Assembly (NCBI RefSeq): GCF_000410875.1
Contig: NZ_AROI01000015.1
Location: 1 to 64,000 of the forward strand
Source: Halopseudomonas pelagia CL-AP6
Lineage (GTDB): Bacteria > Pseudomonadota > Gammaproteobacteria > Pseudomonadales > Pseudomonadaceae
Length of the DNA stretch: 64,000 nucleotides
Direction: 5' to 3'
The position numbers and the translations under genes were made by a program. Of the stretch, positions 1-9,412 are shown one piece after another (position 1 is the first letter of the stretch; every line of letters starts with the position of its first letter). The notes beneath the pieces are model-generated. The model did no database searches, was not told the origin of the DNA, and worked only from the letters and a program-made list of their open reading frames with translations.

Positions 1-230
1 TACTTACCGGATGCTTACTCCCCCTCGTTCCCTTTGAGCGATACGCTGATGATGTGGTTTGTCATTGTCAGTCCGAGCATGAAGGGGCGGTGTTACTTGA
101 AGCCCTGCAAACACGGATGAAGGAGTGTCGACTGGAGCTACATCCGGAAAAGACCAAGCTCGTGTATTGCAAGGACAACAGGCGCAGGGAAGATCATCCA
201 TGCACCAGGTTTGATTTCTTACATACCTAA
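1..230 (+). pseudogene. Group II intron reverse transcriptase/maturase, internal fragment
   Basis: The plus-strand frame that ends at the TAA at 228-230 reads FERYADDVVCHCQSEHEGA and then LHPEKTKLVYCKD. These are the catalytic YADD box and the following block of a bacterial group II intron reverse transcriptase. The 5' part lies outside the window. The frame ends where RT sequence (RFDFL) runs into the 3' tail of a different intron at about position 220, so the fragment is a chimera and cannot encode a complete enzyme. It differs in sequence from the RT at 28174-29559 and so comes from a second intron type. Confidence 0.8.
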
Positions 231-361
231 ACCCAGAAATGCACATCCGTACCCTGAGGACCGCTTCGCGTCACATACCCGAGGCAGGAGCCGTATGCGG
301 TAGTTCCGCACGTACGGATCTGTGCGGGGGGCGGCAGGTAACTACCGTCCCTACCGCGACC
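220..361 (+). repeat. Group II intron 3' end (domains V-VI), left copy of a 142-bp inverted repeat
   Basis: This stretch is the reverse complement of 27707-27848, with one mismatch that I could find (A at 342 region against G). It holds a domain V-like sequence starting GAGCCGTATGCGG, with the paired arm CCGCACGTACGG, followed by a GC-rich domain VI hairpin. Identity to the right copy stops after GCGACC at 361, which sets the likely intron 3' border. Beyond it lies istA sequence. Confidence 0.8.
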
Positions 362-566
362 TAACACCTCTCGAATTTTACGCATAGATAAACGCTCCAC
401 GACGGCCTCTCTGCTTCGAAAAAGAAGTCGATGGTAGTGAATAATGAATCCTGCGTAGCTGCCTGCCTGGAAAGTGTCCGGATGGCCGTGGAATCGGTGT
501 CCGAATGCGCGTGGAATGAGTGTCCGGATCAGCGTGGAATAGGTGTCCGAGTCAGCGTGGAATCCG
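362..566 (-). mobile_element. IS21-family remnant: istA start and terminal repeat array
   Basis: On the minus strand, MRKIREVL (start codon at 383-385) is the typical N-terminus of the IstA transposase. It is cut after about ten codons by the intron 3' end at 361. Upstream of it, four direct repeats with a 23-bp period run from 474 to 563. Each begins GTGTCCG and ends CGTGGAAT, the pattern of multiple terminal transposase-binding repeats in IS21-family elements. The rest of the element is absent. Confidence 0.65.
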
Positions 567-735
567 CACCCTTCCACGGCACCACCCGATCCATCTCGAT
601 CAGGAACAACTCCTTGCGGGTCTGCTTGCGCTTACCGGCGTACTCAGCATCGGCAAAGGTCATCTGCTTCATCGGAAATCTCGGCGGGTGGAATCCGGGT
701 ATTTTGCCAAAATCAGGAAGCCTTTTTCAGAGTTT
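567..735 (-). pseudogene. IS5-family transposase, N-terminal remnant
   Basis: From the ATG at 670-672 on the minus strand the frame reads MKQMTFADAEYAGKRKQTRK and continues to a VVPWKG motif near 567. This is a familiar IS5-family transposase N-terminus. It stops abruptly at the IS21 repeats. The stretch 673-735 is its upstream end region. The C-terminal half of the same kind of transposase is found at 22809-23051 on the other strand. Confidence 0.75.
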
Positions 736-772
736 CCCTAGGCCAGCAATGGCCTGGGGGCTACCCGACTAA
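736..772 (+). repeat. 37-bp inverted repeat, left copy (group II intron domain VI-like)
   Basis: Positions 736-772 are the exact reverse complement of 27282-27318. The core forms a hairpin, AGGCCA-GCAA-TGGCCT, followed by GGGGGCTACCCGAC. At the right copy the same hairpin directly follows a domain V-like sequence, so it is best read as domain VI and the 3' terminus of a second group II intron. The stop codon of alkN (769-771) lies inside this repeat. Confidence 0.75.
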
Positions 773-2310
773 TGTAACTTAAATACCTCTAACTCCCCCT
801 CCAAATTACCAGCCAACTTAACTAAATATTTATTTAACTCGGAAATCCTCTCACTACCCAACTCAACTCCTGCCGCGATTTCTCTAATAACATTCGCATT
901 ATTTAGCATATCTTCAACAGCTGCGCTCTGCTCTTCTGAAGCAGTTGCAACTTGTGTAATCTGCAACATGACTTGGGATACTGAATTTACAATATCCTCA
1001 ATTGATCTACTAGCTTCGCCAGCTGCAATAACGCTATTTTTTGACACAAAGACACAGTCGCCCATGACATCAAGAGCAACACATATACTTTTATTTAAAG
1101 AAGCAATCATCGCCTGAATTTCATACGTAGAATTATTTGTACGTTGAGCTAAGCTTCGAACTTCATCAGCAACAACAGCAAATCCTTTCCCGGCCTCGCC
1201 TGCATGCGCGGCCTCAATTGCGGCATTCAAAGCCAGCAGATTTGTTTGATCGGTGATTTGATCAATAATTTCAATAATTGTACCTATTTTTGAAATATCA
1301 GTTTCAATGCATTTAATAGCCACGTATGAATCATTAACCCGTTGTGACAAAGCATTTATAGATGATACGGCTGTGTCAATAGCTTTTTGACCATGAACCG
1401 CCAACTGCCGCCCCTCAGATGATATTACTTCAGACTTACTTGCCGCATTTGAAGTTTCAGTTATAGCGAAAGAAATCTGTGATAGCGCACTGACAAATTC
1501 ATCAATTTTACCTGCCTGATCACATATATCACTTGACGTGCTTTGTGAAATACTTAAAGCCTCGACTGCTGAGTTAAGCAGATCACCTTGTACGTGTTTT
1601 GTCGATTCAATCAAGGCACACACCCCAGCAGCCATCGCCATGATTGATGACTGCATTTTACCCACTTCATCATTACTCGGTATAGTGCGGTATGTAAGAT
1701 CACCTTTTGACATACCATCCATCACATTAACTATCTCATCTATTGAATCGCGAGTCTTTTTCATAAGAAGAAAAATAATAACAAAGAAGAGACAATTAAT
1801 TGCCACAATAAAAAAATACACATAACCTTTAACACGCTTGGAAATATCAGCAAGCTCCACCCCAAAGCGATCAGAGTTAGTGTGCGACCAACTGACAAGC
1901 CGCTTCATTTCCTCAACATGCTCAGAATTTAATCCATCTTTCGAAATGCTATTTGCATACCTCACGAGCTGCCCAAGCTTTATTTCTGAAGCATCAGATA
2001 GCTCAAGAATCAATCCCTTCCCCAATAATCTTAAAAGAGCTTTATCGCCATCCCACAAACTGTTTACAGACGTAGTTTGTCTACGCGCCCTCTGCACCTG
2101 CTCTACTATAAAATTTACATTTATATTTATTTCTTTTTTCTGCAGTTCATAGTGTACATTGCTCAAGGCAACAACATGCTCCCTTTCATAATAAGAAAAC
2201 TCTGTCAACTTATGCATTAAGCGCATCCCGAACAGCGCAACAAAAAAAGAAAATCCTGCCATAATAAGAATCAAAAAAAATCGACAGCGCAGCGAACAGT
2301 TGATATTCAT
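769..2310 (-). CDS. alkN: Methyl-accepting chemotaxis protein AlkN
   Basis: AlkN is a transmembrane chemoreceptor thought to guide cells toward alkanes. It is the last gene of GPo1-type alk operons. From the ATG at 2310 (513 aa, preceded by AAGGGGTGGT) it has a first membrane segment at about residues 12-32, a periplasmic four-helix-type region, a second membrane segment at about 165-185, and a HAMP linker. The long signalling coiled coil carries the conserved hairpin tip [20 protein letters not shown]. An upstream ATG at 2349 lacks a comparable ribosome site. Its TAG stop lies in the 37-bp repeat, so the last residues may have been changed by the insertion. A terminator-like hairpin separates it from alkL. 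Confidence 0.88.
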   Translation of the reverse strand: MNINCSLRCRFFLILIMAGFSFFVALFGMRLMHKLTEFSYYEREHVVALSNVHYELQKKEININVNFIVEQVQRARRQTTSVNSLWDGDKALLRLLGKGLILELSDASEIKLGQLVRYANSISKDGLNSEHVEEMKRLVSWSHTNSDRFGVELADISKRVKGYVYFFIVAINCLFFVIIFLLMKKTRDSIDEIVNVMDGMSKGDLTYRTIPSNDEVGKMQSSIMAMAAGVCALIESTKHVQGDLLNSAVEALSISQSTSSDICDQAGKIDEFVSALSQISFAITETSNAASKSEVISSEGRQLAVHGQKAIDTAVSSINALSQRVNDSYVAIKCIETDISKIGTIIEIIDQITDQTNLLALNAAIEAAHAGEAGKGFAVVADEVRSLAQRTNNSTYEIQAMIASLNKSICVALDVMGDCVFVSKNSVIAAGEASRSIEDIVNSVSQVMLQITQVATASEEQSAAVEDMLNNANVIREIAAGVELGSERISELNKYLVKLAGNLEGELEVFKLH

Positions 2311-2387
2311 ACCACCCCTTAGCACCATGAATGGAATATTATATCTCAACCAATATTGAAATATATTTATTCTTAGGCAAGATATAA

Positions 2388-2423
2388 AACAGCACTCTTT
2401 CTACAATCTAGAAGAGCGCTGTT
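2388..2423 (-). terminator. Rho-independent terminator-like hairpin between alkL and alkN
   Basis: The arms AACAGC-A-CTCTT and AAGAG-C-GCTGTT pair over about 11 bp with one mismatch. On the minus strand the hairpin is followed by TTTTATAT. It would end or reduce transcription from alkB-L before alkN. Confidence 0.65.
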
Positions 2424-2445
2424 AAACGAGCGAAATTATAATACC

Positions 2446-3138
2446 TCAGAACTTATATGATGCTCCAAGACTCAGAATGAAAGGATCAATCTCAATCTTG
2501 GTAGAAACAGGTGCAGCCCCAAGTGTACCAGAAATATCTGTTTTGAAAGGAATATAGCGCACATCTGAATTTAACATCCATGAGTTACCAAAATCATATC
2601 TAAGGCCGACCTGAGCAGCAGGCGCCCATTTATCTTTGATATCAAATGAAGTCAAGGCACCATCAGTTTTGTCGAAGAAAAACACTCGACCGACACCTAG
2701 TCCGACATATGGATAAAGTCGCTCAAAATTATCAAAATGATACTGAAGTGACAAAATTGCAGGGCCATAATCAACTTCACTGACTCTTCCCAGCGCAGAG
2801 ATGGATTTTTCACCTTGAAACTTAGCTTTAGCTGGAATCCCGACGAAAAAATCCAGAGCTACATTGTTACTAATAAAATAGGAAATATCAAAAGTAACTG
2901 TTGTATCATTACCGATGCTTACAGCAGCATTGGGTACAGTAGCCCCACCTACATTTAGGGAGCCTAGCGTCTCGTCTACATAAACTTTAGACATATTAAA
3001 GCTAGCAACCCAGTCGCCCTGATTGTAGCCAGCAGTTTCAGTCGAATAGATTTCACCTGACCACGCACTGGCCCCACCCAACACAAAACTAGTTGCTAAT
3101 ATCGACATAGCGAGTTTTTTTACAATAGTCGGATTCAT
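2446..3138 (-). CDS. alkL: Outer membrane alkane-uptake protein AlkL (OmpW family)
   Basis: AlkL is a small beta-barrel that lets alkanes and other hydrophobic molecules cross the outer membrane. The 230-aa product has an N-terminal signal peptide ending near ASAWSG. Barrel-type amphipathic strands follow, and it ends with the aromatic residue F (LGASYKF), as outer-membrane proteins usually do. The length equals that of GPo1 AlkL. A TGGAAG ribosome site precedes the ATG. It follows alkK by about 100 bp in the same operon. Confidence 0.93.
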   Translation of the reverse strand: MNPTIVKKLAMSILATSFVLGGASAWSGEIYSTETAGYNQGDWVASFNMSKVYVDETLGSLNVGGATVPNAAVSIGNDTTVTFDISYFISNNVALDFFVGIPAKAKFQGEKSISALGRVSEVDYGPAILSLQYHFDNFERLYPYVGLGVGRVFFFDKTDGALTSFDIKDKWAPAAQVGLRYDFGNSWMLNSDVRYIPFKTDISGTLGAAPVSTKIEIDPFILSLGASYKF

Positions 3139-3241
3139 TATACTTCCATTTTTTGTTATATAAGTGAATTCATAAACAAGTTACTACCTTTCACAGAGGC
3201 TGATTTTCGAAAAAAATTAGCCAAAGTCCGTACCAAAAGCG

Positions 3242-4882
3242 TTACTCAAGTGCCGAAGAATCATTACACGAAAGAATATCAGCATATTTCTCACGCAAAC
3301 GATTCTTCAGAATCTTACCAGCCCCATTGCGCGGCAGTTCATCAATAAATATAGCGGCGTCTGGAATTTGCCACTTAGCCACCTTACCTTCGAAATAACT
3401 AAGCAATTCATCATCCGTTAGCACTGAATTAGGGGCTCTGACTGCAACAAGAAGAGGCCGCTCATCCCATTTTTTGTGCTTTACAGCTATGACTGCAGCA
3501 TCAACTATCGCGGGATGCGCAATCGCAACACCTTCTAGCTCTACCGTACTAATCCATTCACCACCAGACTTTATAATATCCTTTGCGCGATCACAAATTG
3601 TCATAAAGCCATCCTGATCAATAGTGGCCACATCCCCAGTTGAAAACCATCCATTCGAGAGTGTTGTACCAATATTGCTACGAAAATAATCTTTAATAAC
3701 CCAATGCCCTCGAACCATAAGATTGCCTTTGGTAACACCATCTTCAGATAGTGTGACACCCTCATCATCAACTATCTTTAGTTCGACACCATAAGGTGGA
3801 CGTCCCTGGCTTTGGCGCAGTGCAAGTTTTTCATCCCATGGCAAATTCACTTGATGCCCGAGTGGCGTGTTTGCCGTACCAAATGGCGAAAGCTCAGTCA
3901 TACCCCAAGCATGAATAACTTCGACACCATATAGATCGTTAAATTCTTTAATAATAGAAGGAGGGCAGGCCGAGCCTCCTACAACAGTTCGCGTAAGGCT
4001 TTCTGCTTTCGAACCACTTTCCGCTAGAGAGGCTAACAACCCCTGCCAAATAACCGGCACTCCAAGAGCAATACTGACACATTCCTGATCAATTAGCTTC
4101 GCTAAGCTAGCGCCATCAAGTGCCGGGCCAGGAAGAACTAATTTTGCACCAACCATTGCAGCGGAGTATGGAATCCCCCACGCATTTACATGAAACATCG
4201 GAACAACTGGCAAAATTGTATCTCGCGCAGACAAATTGAGCGTATCAGGCATTGCAGTCGTCATTGAATGTAAAACTGTCGAGCGGTGTGAATAAAGTAC
4301 GCCCTTAGGATTACCCGTAGTACCCGAAGTATAGCAGAGACTAGAAGCCTCTTTTTCATCTACATCGGGCCACACATAGTCATCATCACCTTGTCCAATC
4401 AAATCTTCGTAGACAAGTAATCCTGGAATCTTGGCGGATGCCTTTAAATTTGCACATCCCATCAAGACAAAGGCTTTGGCTGTTGTTAATAGCCCATCTA
4501 GCCCAGCAATTATCGGCAAGAATGTCTCGTCAAAAAATACTACCTTATCCTCCGCATGATTTATCACATAGGCAATCTGCTCTATGAAAAGCCTAGGATT
4601 TATCGTATGACATACCATCCCTGCACCTGAGACACCGAAGTAAATCTCAAGATGGCGGACATTATTCCACGCAATGGTTGCACAATGATCACTTTGCGTG
4701 AGCCCCATCTTGCCTAGCGCAGAAGCAAGCTTACGGGCACGCAGCGCCACTCCTGACCAATAAGTTCTTGTTACTTCACCAGAGGTTTCAACAGAAACCA
4801 CCTCTGTATTACCATGGTATCGTGCAGCATGATCAATAAGTGAACTTATGATCAACGGCTGACGCATCATCTGACCAATCAT
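3242..4882 (-). CDS. alkK: Medium-chain acyl-CoA synthetase AlkK
   Basis: AlkK activates the fatty acid made from the alkane to acyl-CoA, feeding beta-oxidation. The 546-aa enzyme has the adenylate-forming motifs in order: YTSGTTGNPKGVLYSH (phosphate loop), HAWGMTELSP, GWFSTGDVATID, the hinge RAKDIIKSGGEW, and the catalytic lysine segment GKILKNRLRE near the C-terminus. I chose the ATG at 4882 (MIGQMMRQ) because it matches the GPo1 start and length. An ATG at 4903 would add seven residues. It lies between alkJ and alkL on the minus strand. Confidence 0.94.
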   Translation of the reverse strand: MIGQMMRQPLIISSLIDHAARYHGNTEVVSVETSGEVTRTYWSGVALRARKLASALGKMGLTQSDHCATIAWNNVRHLEIYFGVSGAGMVCHTINPRLFIEQIAYVINHAEDKVVFFDETFLPIIAGLDGLLTTAKAFVLMGCANLKASAKIPGLLVYEDLIGQGDDDYVWPDVDEKEASSLCYTSGTTGNPKGVLYSHRSTVLHSMTTAMPDTLNLSARDTILPVVPMFHVNAWGIPYSAAMVGAKLVLPGPALDGASLAKLIDQECVSIALGVPVIWQGLLASLAESGSKAESLTRTVVGGSACPPSIIKEFNDLYGVEVIHAWGMTELSPFGTANTPLGHQVNLPWDEKLALRQSQGRPPYGVELKIVDDEGVTLSEDGVTKGNLMVRGHWVIKDYFRSNIGTTLSNGWFSTGDVATIDQDGFMTICDRAKDIIKSGGEWISTVELEGVAIAHPAIVDAAVIAVKHKKWDERPLLVAVRAPNSVLTDDELLSYFEGKVAKWQIPDAAIFIDELPRNGAGKILKNRLREKYADILSCNDSSALE

Positions 4883-4966
4883 AGCGCTGCTCCATATCGA
4901 CAACTAAATTCAATTGAATCAGTAAATTTAGTCAAAAATTAGTTTTCTATTACGTGCAAACTAATT

Positions 4967-6625
4967 CTACAGTAGCTCTGGCTCTAAATTTTGGCGAGCA
5001 AAACCAATACTTGCATCTAATGATGTCATATCAACTTTTCGCATAATTATTTCCGCGGCATTTTCAGCAATCATAATAGTCGGAGCGTTTGTATTCCCTG
5101 CGACTAAATTCGGCATAATTGATGCATCAACGACTCTAATGTTTCTTAAACCGCGCACCTGCAAGCATGGATCAACGACTGACGCTGGATCTTTACCCAT
5201 TCTACAAGTACCTACCGGATGATAAATCGTCTCAGCTCGACTACGAATATCTGCAACTATTTCATCATCGCTAGTAACAGCAGGGCCAGGAACTATTTCC
5301 CGTTTAAAATGCTTAGCCATGGATGGGGCATCAAAGATAGCGCGACCGATCTTTATACCAGCAATCATAGTCTTAATATCTTCAGGATCACTAAGGTAGT
5401 TGGGGTCAATCAGTGGATCATCCATAGGATTAGCACTTTTAAGTCCAATCCTACCTCGGCTTTTAGGTAAAAGATCACATATGTGTAGCGTATATCCATA
5501 ACCAACGGCTATTTTACGACCATGATCTTTTAAATAGGTTGGCAAAAAATGGAACTGCAAATTAGGCCGATCACGCTCAGGGGAGCTTTTCACAAAACCA
5601 CCTGACTCAGCCACATTGCTCGTCAGAAAACCCTTGCGCTTAAAAATATAGGAAAACAAACCCACAAGACCACGAGGGATGAAAGAAAATGCCACACCTA
5701 TCGGCGCTCTAGAATTTGCGGCGCACATTAAAGTAATATCTAAATGGTCTTGAAGATTTTTTCCAACTTCAGGAAGGTCGTGCACTAGAGCAATTCCATG
5801 CTCCTTAAGCTCGGCTGCCGCCCCAACTCCAGAAAGCATTAGAAGTTGAGGTGTGTTAACCGCACCAAGAGAAAGAATCACTTCACCACTATCTGTAGTC
5901 TTAACTTGCTGATGCATATTTTTTTGAATATAAGACACCCCTACTGCCTTACGATCTTCGAAAAGTACTTTTGTAGCATGCGCTTCAGTAATTATATCTA
6001 GATTAGGTCGATCAATCACATCATGTAAGAATGCACGAGCTGAGCTCCAGCGCTGTCCATGCTTTTGTGTTACTTGATAAAATCCTACTCCCTCTTGGTG
6101 CGCACCGTTAAAATCACCGTTGAAGCTAATTTTAGCCTCCATACCGGCCTGAACGAATGATTTGCTAAGCGGGTTGAGATCCTTTAAATCACTAACGGCC
6201 AGTTCTCCGTCCGTCCCATGATAGTTTGACTTATCAAAGCGCTGGTTGTGCTCAAGTTTTTTGAATAACGCGAAAGCACGCTTCCATCCCCAATATTCCC
6301 CCCCCGCTTGCTCCCAAGCCTGGTAATCCTCCTCATGCCCCCGGATATACACCATCGCATTGATCGAACTTGATCCACCTAGCGTCTTCCCTCGGGGCCA
6401 AAATAGACTACGTTCATTGAGGTGTTGTTGTGGTGCAGTTTGAAATGCCCAGTTGAGTTTTTTACTATTTGAAAGTAAAGCAATACCTAGCGGCATATGA
6501 ATTAGCGGATTTGTATCTCGCGGCCCGGCCTCAAGTAAGCAAACTCGTTTCGACGGGTCGGCTGAAAGGCGATTAGCAAGAACACACCCAGCGGATCCAG
6601 CACCAACAATTATATAATCATACAT
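4967..6625 (-). CDS. alkJ: Membrane-associated alcohol dehydrogenase AlkJ (GMC oxidoreductase)
   Basis: AlkJ oxidises medium-chain 1-alkanols to aldehydes with FAD, passing electrons to the respiratory chain. The 552-aa protein starts [13 protein letters not shown], the FAD dinucleotide fold. It has the GMC signature [14 protein letters not shown] at about 83-96, and near the C-terminus [10 protein letters not shown] with the catalytic-site histidine and [20 protein letters not shown] precedes the ATG. It lies 38 bp downstream of alkH in the operon. Confidence 0.95.
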   Translation of the reverse strand: MYDYIIVGAGSAGCVLANRLSADPSKRVCLLEAGPRDTNPLIHMPLGIALLSNSKKLNWAFQTAPQQHLNERSLFWPRGKTLGGSSSINAMVYIRGHEEDYQAWEQAGGEYWGWKRAFALFKKLEHNQRFDKSNYHGTDGELAVSDLKDLNPLSKSFVQAGMEAKISFNGDFNGAHQEGVGFYQVTQKHGQRWSSARAFLHDVIDRPNLDIITEAHATKVLFEDRKAVGVSYIQKNMHQQVKTTDSGEVILSLGAVNTPQLLMLSGVGAAAELKEHGIALVHDLPEVGKNLQDHLDITLMCAANSRAPIGVAFSFIPRGLVGLFSYIFKRKGFLTSNVAESGGFVKSSPERDRPNLQFHFLPTYLKDHGRKIAVGYGYTLHICDLLPKSRGRIGLKSANPMDDPLIDPNYLSDPEDIKTMIAGIKIGRAIFDAPSMAKHFKREIVPGPAVTSDDEIVADIRSRAETIYHPVGTCRMGKDPASVVDPCLQVRGLRNIRVVDASIMPNLVAGNTNAPTIMIAENAAEIIMRKVDMTSLDASIGFARQNLEPELL

Positions 6626-6663
6626 TTTTTGTTATCCTAAAAGATAAATATTGCAATAACACT

Positions 6664-8115
6664 TCAGCTCAAATACCTTACCGTCATGCTAATTAATCGC
6701 TTCACCTTTCCAGTGTAAGGGGGGAACAACAAATGTGTAATTGAGAACCTATCCAGCAGAATGGGCTTCTCGTGAGAAAACGCCTGGAAACCGTAAAACC
6801 CATGAGCACTACCAATACCGCTATTATTAACTCCGCCAAATGGAAGATTGGGATGCAAAAATTGGACAACGCTTAAATTTATCCCAACTGACCCAGAACT
6901 TGTGCGACCCACAATATCCTGAGCAAACTCTTTGTCTTCAGAGAAAATATAAAGCGCTAGAGGCTTGGCGTTATCGTTTATCTGCTTAATCACATGATCT
7001 ATATCATCGTATTCAATAATCGGCAGTAATGGGCCAAATATTTCTTCACGCGAAATGTCCATCTCAGGCGTGACTTTGGATATTATAGTTGGCGCTACAA
7101 ATCTATCCAATGCATCAATCTCGCCCCCTTGTAAAATTTTCGCGCCTTTTGATTTTGCGTCACCTATGAGCTCATAAAGTCTATTAAGGTGCTGATCATT
7201 TACAATTCTGCAATAGTCCGGCGATTTCTTCTGCGCCTCAAAATCCTTCCCATAAACCCGCGTCACTTCTTCCATTATGATTTTATGAAAATCATGGGCT
7301 ATGCTTCTATGCACAAATACATGGTCAGGTGCAATGCACGTCTGTCCATTATTCGAAAATTTGCCCCATACGATGTTACGCGCAGCTTTTTTTAAATTTG
7401 CTGTCGGACCAATAATGGTTGGGGATTTTCCGCCTAGCTCCAACGTAACCGAAGCGAGTGTTTTCGCCGCTGCTTCCATTACTAATTTTCCAACTCGTGG
7501 ACTCCCTGTGAAGAAGATATGGTCAAATGGTAGAGTCAACAGCTCTTGGGAAACAGCGGCGTCGCCCTCCACCACAGTGACTAGATCAACGGAAAAAGCC
7601 TCCCGAATGATAGAGCCGATCAATGAAGCAGTGTGCGGTGTCAACTCAGATGGCTTTATAATAACGCTATTACCTGCCGCCAGCGCAGAAACAAGTGGGC
7701 CAAAACTAAGGTTGAAGGGATAGTTCCAAGGCGCAATGATTAAACAAACCCCCTTTGGCTCGAAACTAAGCCTTGCTTTGGTGCCAAGTACACTGAGTGC
7801 TGCCTTCACTCTTCGTGGCATCATCCAGGTTTTTAGGTTCCGTTTTGCGTGACTGATTTCTTGCAATACCGGAAATATTTCTGTCAGCTTTACCTCACTC
7901 GCCGGTTTACGGAAGTCTGCCGCAAGTGCAGCGATAATTTCTGACTCACGACGCTGAATTATTTCTTTCAGTATATTAAGGGCCGCAATACGCTCTGCTA
8001 AACTAAATTTTCCACGGCGAGCGCTACTTGCTTTTTTTTGCGCATTAAAGATGTCAATGACTGAATGGCTTTCAGTGCTTGAGTTGGACTCAGCTAGCCT
8101 AGTGTGCATAGTCAT
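6664..8115 (-). CDS. alkH: Aldehyde dehydrogenase AlkH
   Basis: AlkH oxidises the fatty aldehyde from AlkJ to the fatty acid with NAD(P)+. The 483-aa class-3-like aldehyde dehydrogenase carries [10 protein letters not shown] (cofactor site), [10 protein letters not shown], the general-base glutamate in LELGGKSP, and the catalytic cysteine in [12 protein letters not shown]. The C-terminal region is hydrophobic and basic, as in membrane-bound fatty aldehyde dehydrogenases. AGGAAA precedes the ATG. It is followed closely by alkJ. Confidence 0.95.
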   Translation of the reverse strand: MTMHTRLAESNSSTESHSVIDIFNAQKKASSARRGKFSLAERIAALNILKEIIQRRESEIIAALAADFRKPASEVKLTEIFPVLQEISHAKRNLKTWMMPRRVKAALSVLGTKARLSFEPKGVCLIIAPWNYPFNLSFGPLVSALAAGNSVIIKPSELTPHTASLIGSIIREAFSVDLVTVVEGDAAVSQELLTLPFDHIFFTGSPRVGKLVMEAAAKTLASVTLELGGKSPTIIGPTANLKKAARNIVWGKFSNNGQTCIAPDHVFVHRSIAHDFHKIIMEEVTRVYGKDFEAQKKSPDYCRIVNDQHLNRLYELIGDAKSKGAKILQGGEIDALDRFVAPTIISKVTPEMDISREEIFGPLLPIIEYDDIDHVIKQINDNAKPLALYIFSEDKEFAQDIVGRTSSGSVGINLSVVQFLHPNLPFGGVNNSGIGSAHGFYGFQAFSHEKPILLDRFSITHLLFPPYTGKVKRLISMTVRYLS

Positions 8116-8156
8116 TTTTATTATTTTCCTGTATTATTCTGAATGACTTAATATTT

Positions 8157-8690
8157 TTAGCCTAACTTTTCCTGATAGAGTACATAGTCTTCTTTAGTGG
8201 CCCCACAATCCGGACAGCACCAGTCATTAGGGATATCCTCAAAGCGAGTACCTGGAGCAAAGCCCTCGACCTCGTCACCCAACGCCTCGTCATATATATG
8301 GCCGCAAGTAATACAAATCCATTTAAGGAATGCTGCTCCGCTCTGCGGATTAGTTACCCGCGGCTTATGCCCGTTCAGATGCTGTCCTTCAGTTGCAACG
8401 TCAAGCGCTATCTCTGCACTCATCGTCGTATTTGATATTTCAGTGTTTACATCCGAGCTGCTCACTTTTGCCGAAATTGAAAGAGTGTTGTTTGAACTGA
8501 TATTTTTCTCACCTGTACTTCCCTCAATCAATACGAAATCTAGCTTGTCTCGAACGGCACAGTCGGGACAACACCAATCCTCAGGAATGACGATCCAAGG
8601 AGTATTTGGGGCAAACCCTTCATGTTCTTCCCCCTTACTTTCATCATAAACATATTGACAATCTGGACACTGATACCTAGCCATATTCAT
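8157..8690 (-). CDS. alkG: Two-domain rubredoxin AlkG
   Basis: AlkG carries electrons from rubredoxin reductase AlkT to the hydroxylase AlkB. Two rubredoxin modules are visible. The N-terminal one has CPDC near 8-11 and CCPDC near 40-44. The C-terminal one has CITCGHIYDEALGD and CCPDCGATKEDYVLY. A variable serine/threonine-rich linker joins them. In GPo1 the second (AlkG2-type) module is the active donor. The start could also be the second ATG at 8684 (MARYQC), which matches other AlkG proteins. The two starts differ by two residues. Confidence 0.94.
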   Translation of the reverse strand: MNMARYQCPDCQYVYDESKGEEHEGFAPNTPWIVIPEDWCCPDCAVRDKLDFVLIEGSTGEKNISSNNTLSISAKVSSSDVNTEISNTTMSAEIALDVATEGQHLNGHKPRVTNPQSGAAFLKWICITCGHIYDEALGDEVEGFAPGTRFEDIPNDWCCPDCGATKEDYVLYQEKLG

Positions 8691-8734
8691 TACCGTGTTA
8701 ATGAGTTGCGTACTCTACAGTACGTTAACGCTCG

Positions 8735-9130
8735 TTATTTTTTTATCTTCTTTACGGAAGACCTACGCACAGCTTGTGATTGACTTCGTCGCTCAACTTT
8801 ATTACCAGGCGTATTTTCACGCTCATCAGTTATACTGATTTTTTCCGCTGTAAACTCTAGCCCTGCACTCAATATTGAAGGCTCGGATAACGTGTCTTCG
8901 ATAATATTATTATCTTGCTTAATGACGGGATCGTTTTGCTTTAATTGTGTGATTTCGCACCGTGGATCCGCGAGCATCTTAAAGTCAATTTTGTCTCGAA
9001 CAGCGCAGTCAGGGCAGGCCCACTCTTCAGGGATTTCACCCCAATTAGTATTAGGCTGAAAACCTTCGTGCGGCTCCCCCTTGCATTCATCATAGATATA
9101 CTGACAATCTGGACACTGGTACTTCGCCAT
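8735..9130 (-). CDS. alkF: Single-domain rubredoxin AlkF with a degenerate basic tail
   Basis: This 131-aa protein has one N-terminal rubredoxin module (CPDCQYIYDE, then ACPDCAVRDK). The module is of the AlkG1 type, reported in GPo1 to be unable to replace AlkG in electron transfer to AlkB. The second module is replaced by a low-complexity tail without cysteine pairs, ending in a basic stretch (RRSSVKKIKK). The size and architecture match GPo1 AlkF. A strong ribosome site, AAGGAGAAGGGG, precedes the ATG. It sits between alkB and alkG. Confidence 0.92.
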   Translation of the reverse strand: MAKYQCPDCQYIYDECKGEPHEGFQPNTNWGEIPEEWACPDCAVRDKIDFKMLADPRCEITQLKQNDPVIKQDNNIIEDTLSEPSILSAGLEFTAEKISITDERENTPGNKVERRSQSQAVRRSSVKKIKK

Positions 9131-9227
9131 TACCCCTTCTCCTTTTAGACCGGTGCTCGCAGCCCTTGAGGCTACCGCTTATTTACTGAGCAAGTCTAAC
9201 TATGAAATTTATTATTATGGACGTCTG

Positions 9228-9257
9228 CCGATAGATCCATAGAAATGAATCTATCGG
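9228..9257 (-). other. Intergenic hairpin between alkB and alkF
   Basis: A perfect 9-bp stem, CCGATAGAT / ATCTATCGG, encloses a 12-nt loop in the 282-bp gap between alkB and alkF. No T-run follows on the minus strand, so it looks more like an mRNA processing or stability element than a terminator. No other gene was seen in this gap. Confidence 0.55.
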
Positions 9258-9412
9258 AAGAGCTCAATTATATAAATAACTTGCAGAATGCAACAGTTAA
9301 TCAATCGTCAGACTTCTAGTGCATAAGACTCATTACAACTTAACTTGTTTACGCACGACGAACTCAAACAGATATATTAAAAATCCACCGTTATTTCTGC
9401 ATGCTCACACCA

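Noticed and set aside
474..563. Short CRISPR-like array
   Set aside because: The repeats are contiguous with no unique spacers of regular length and match the end structure of IS21 elements.
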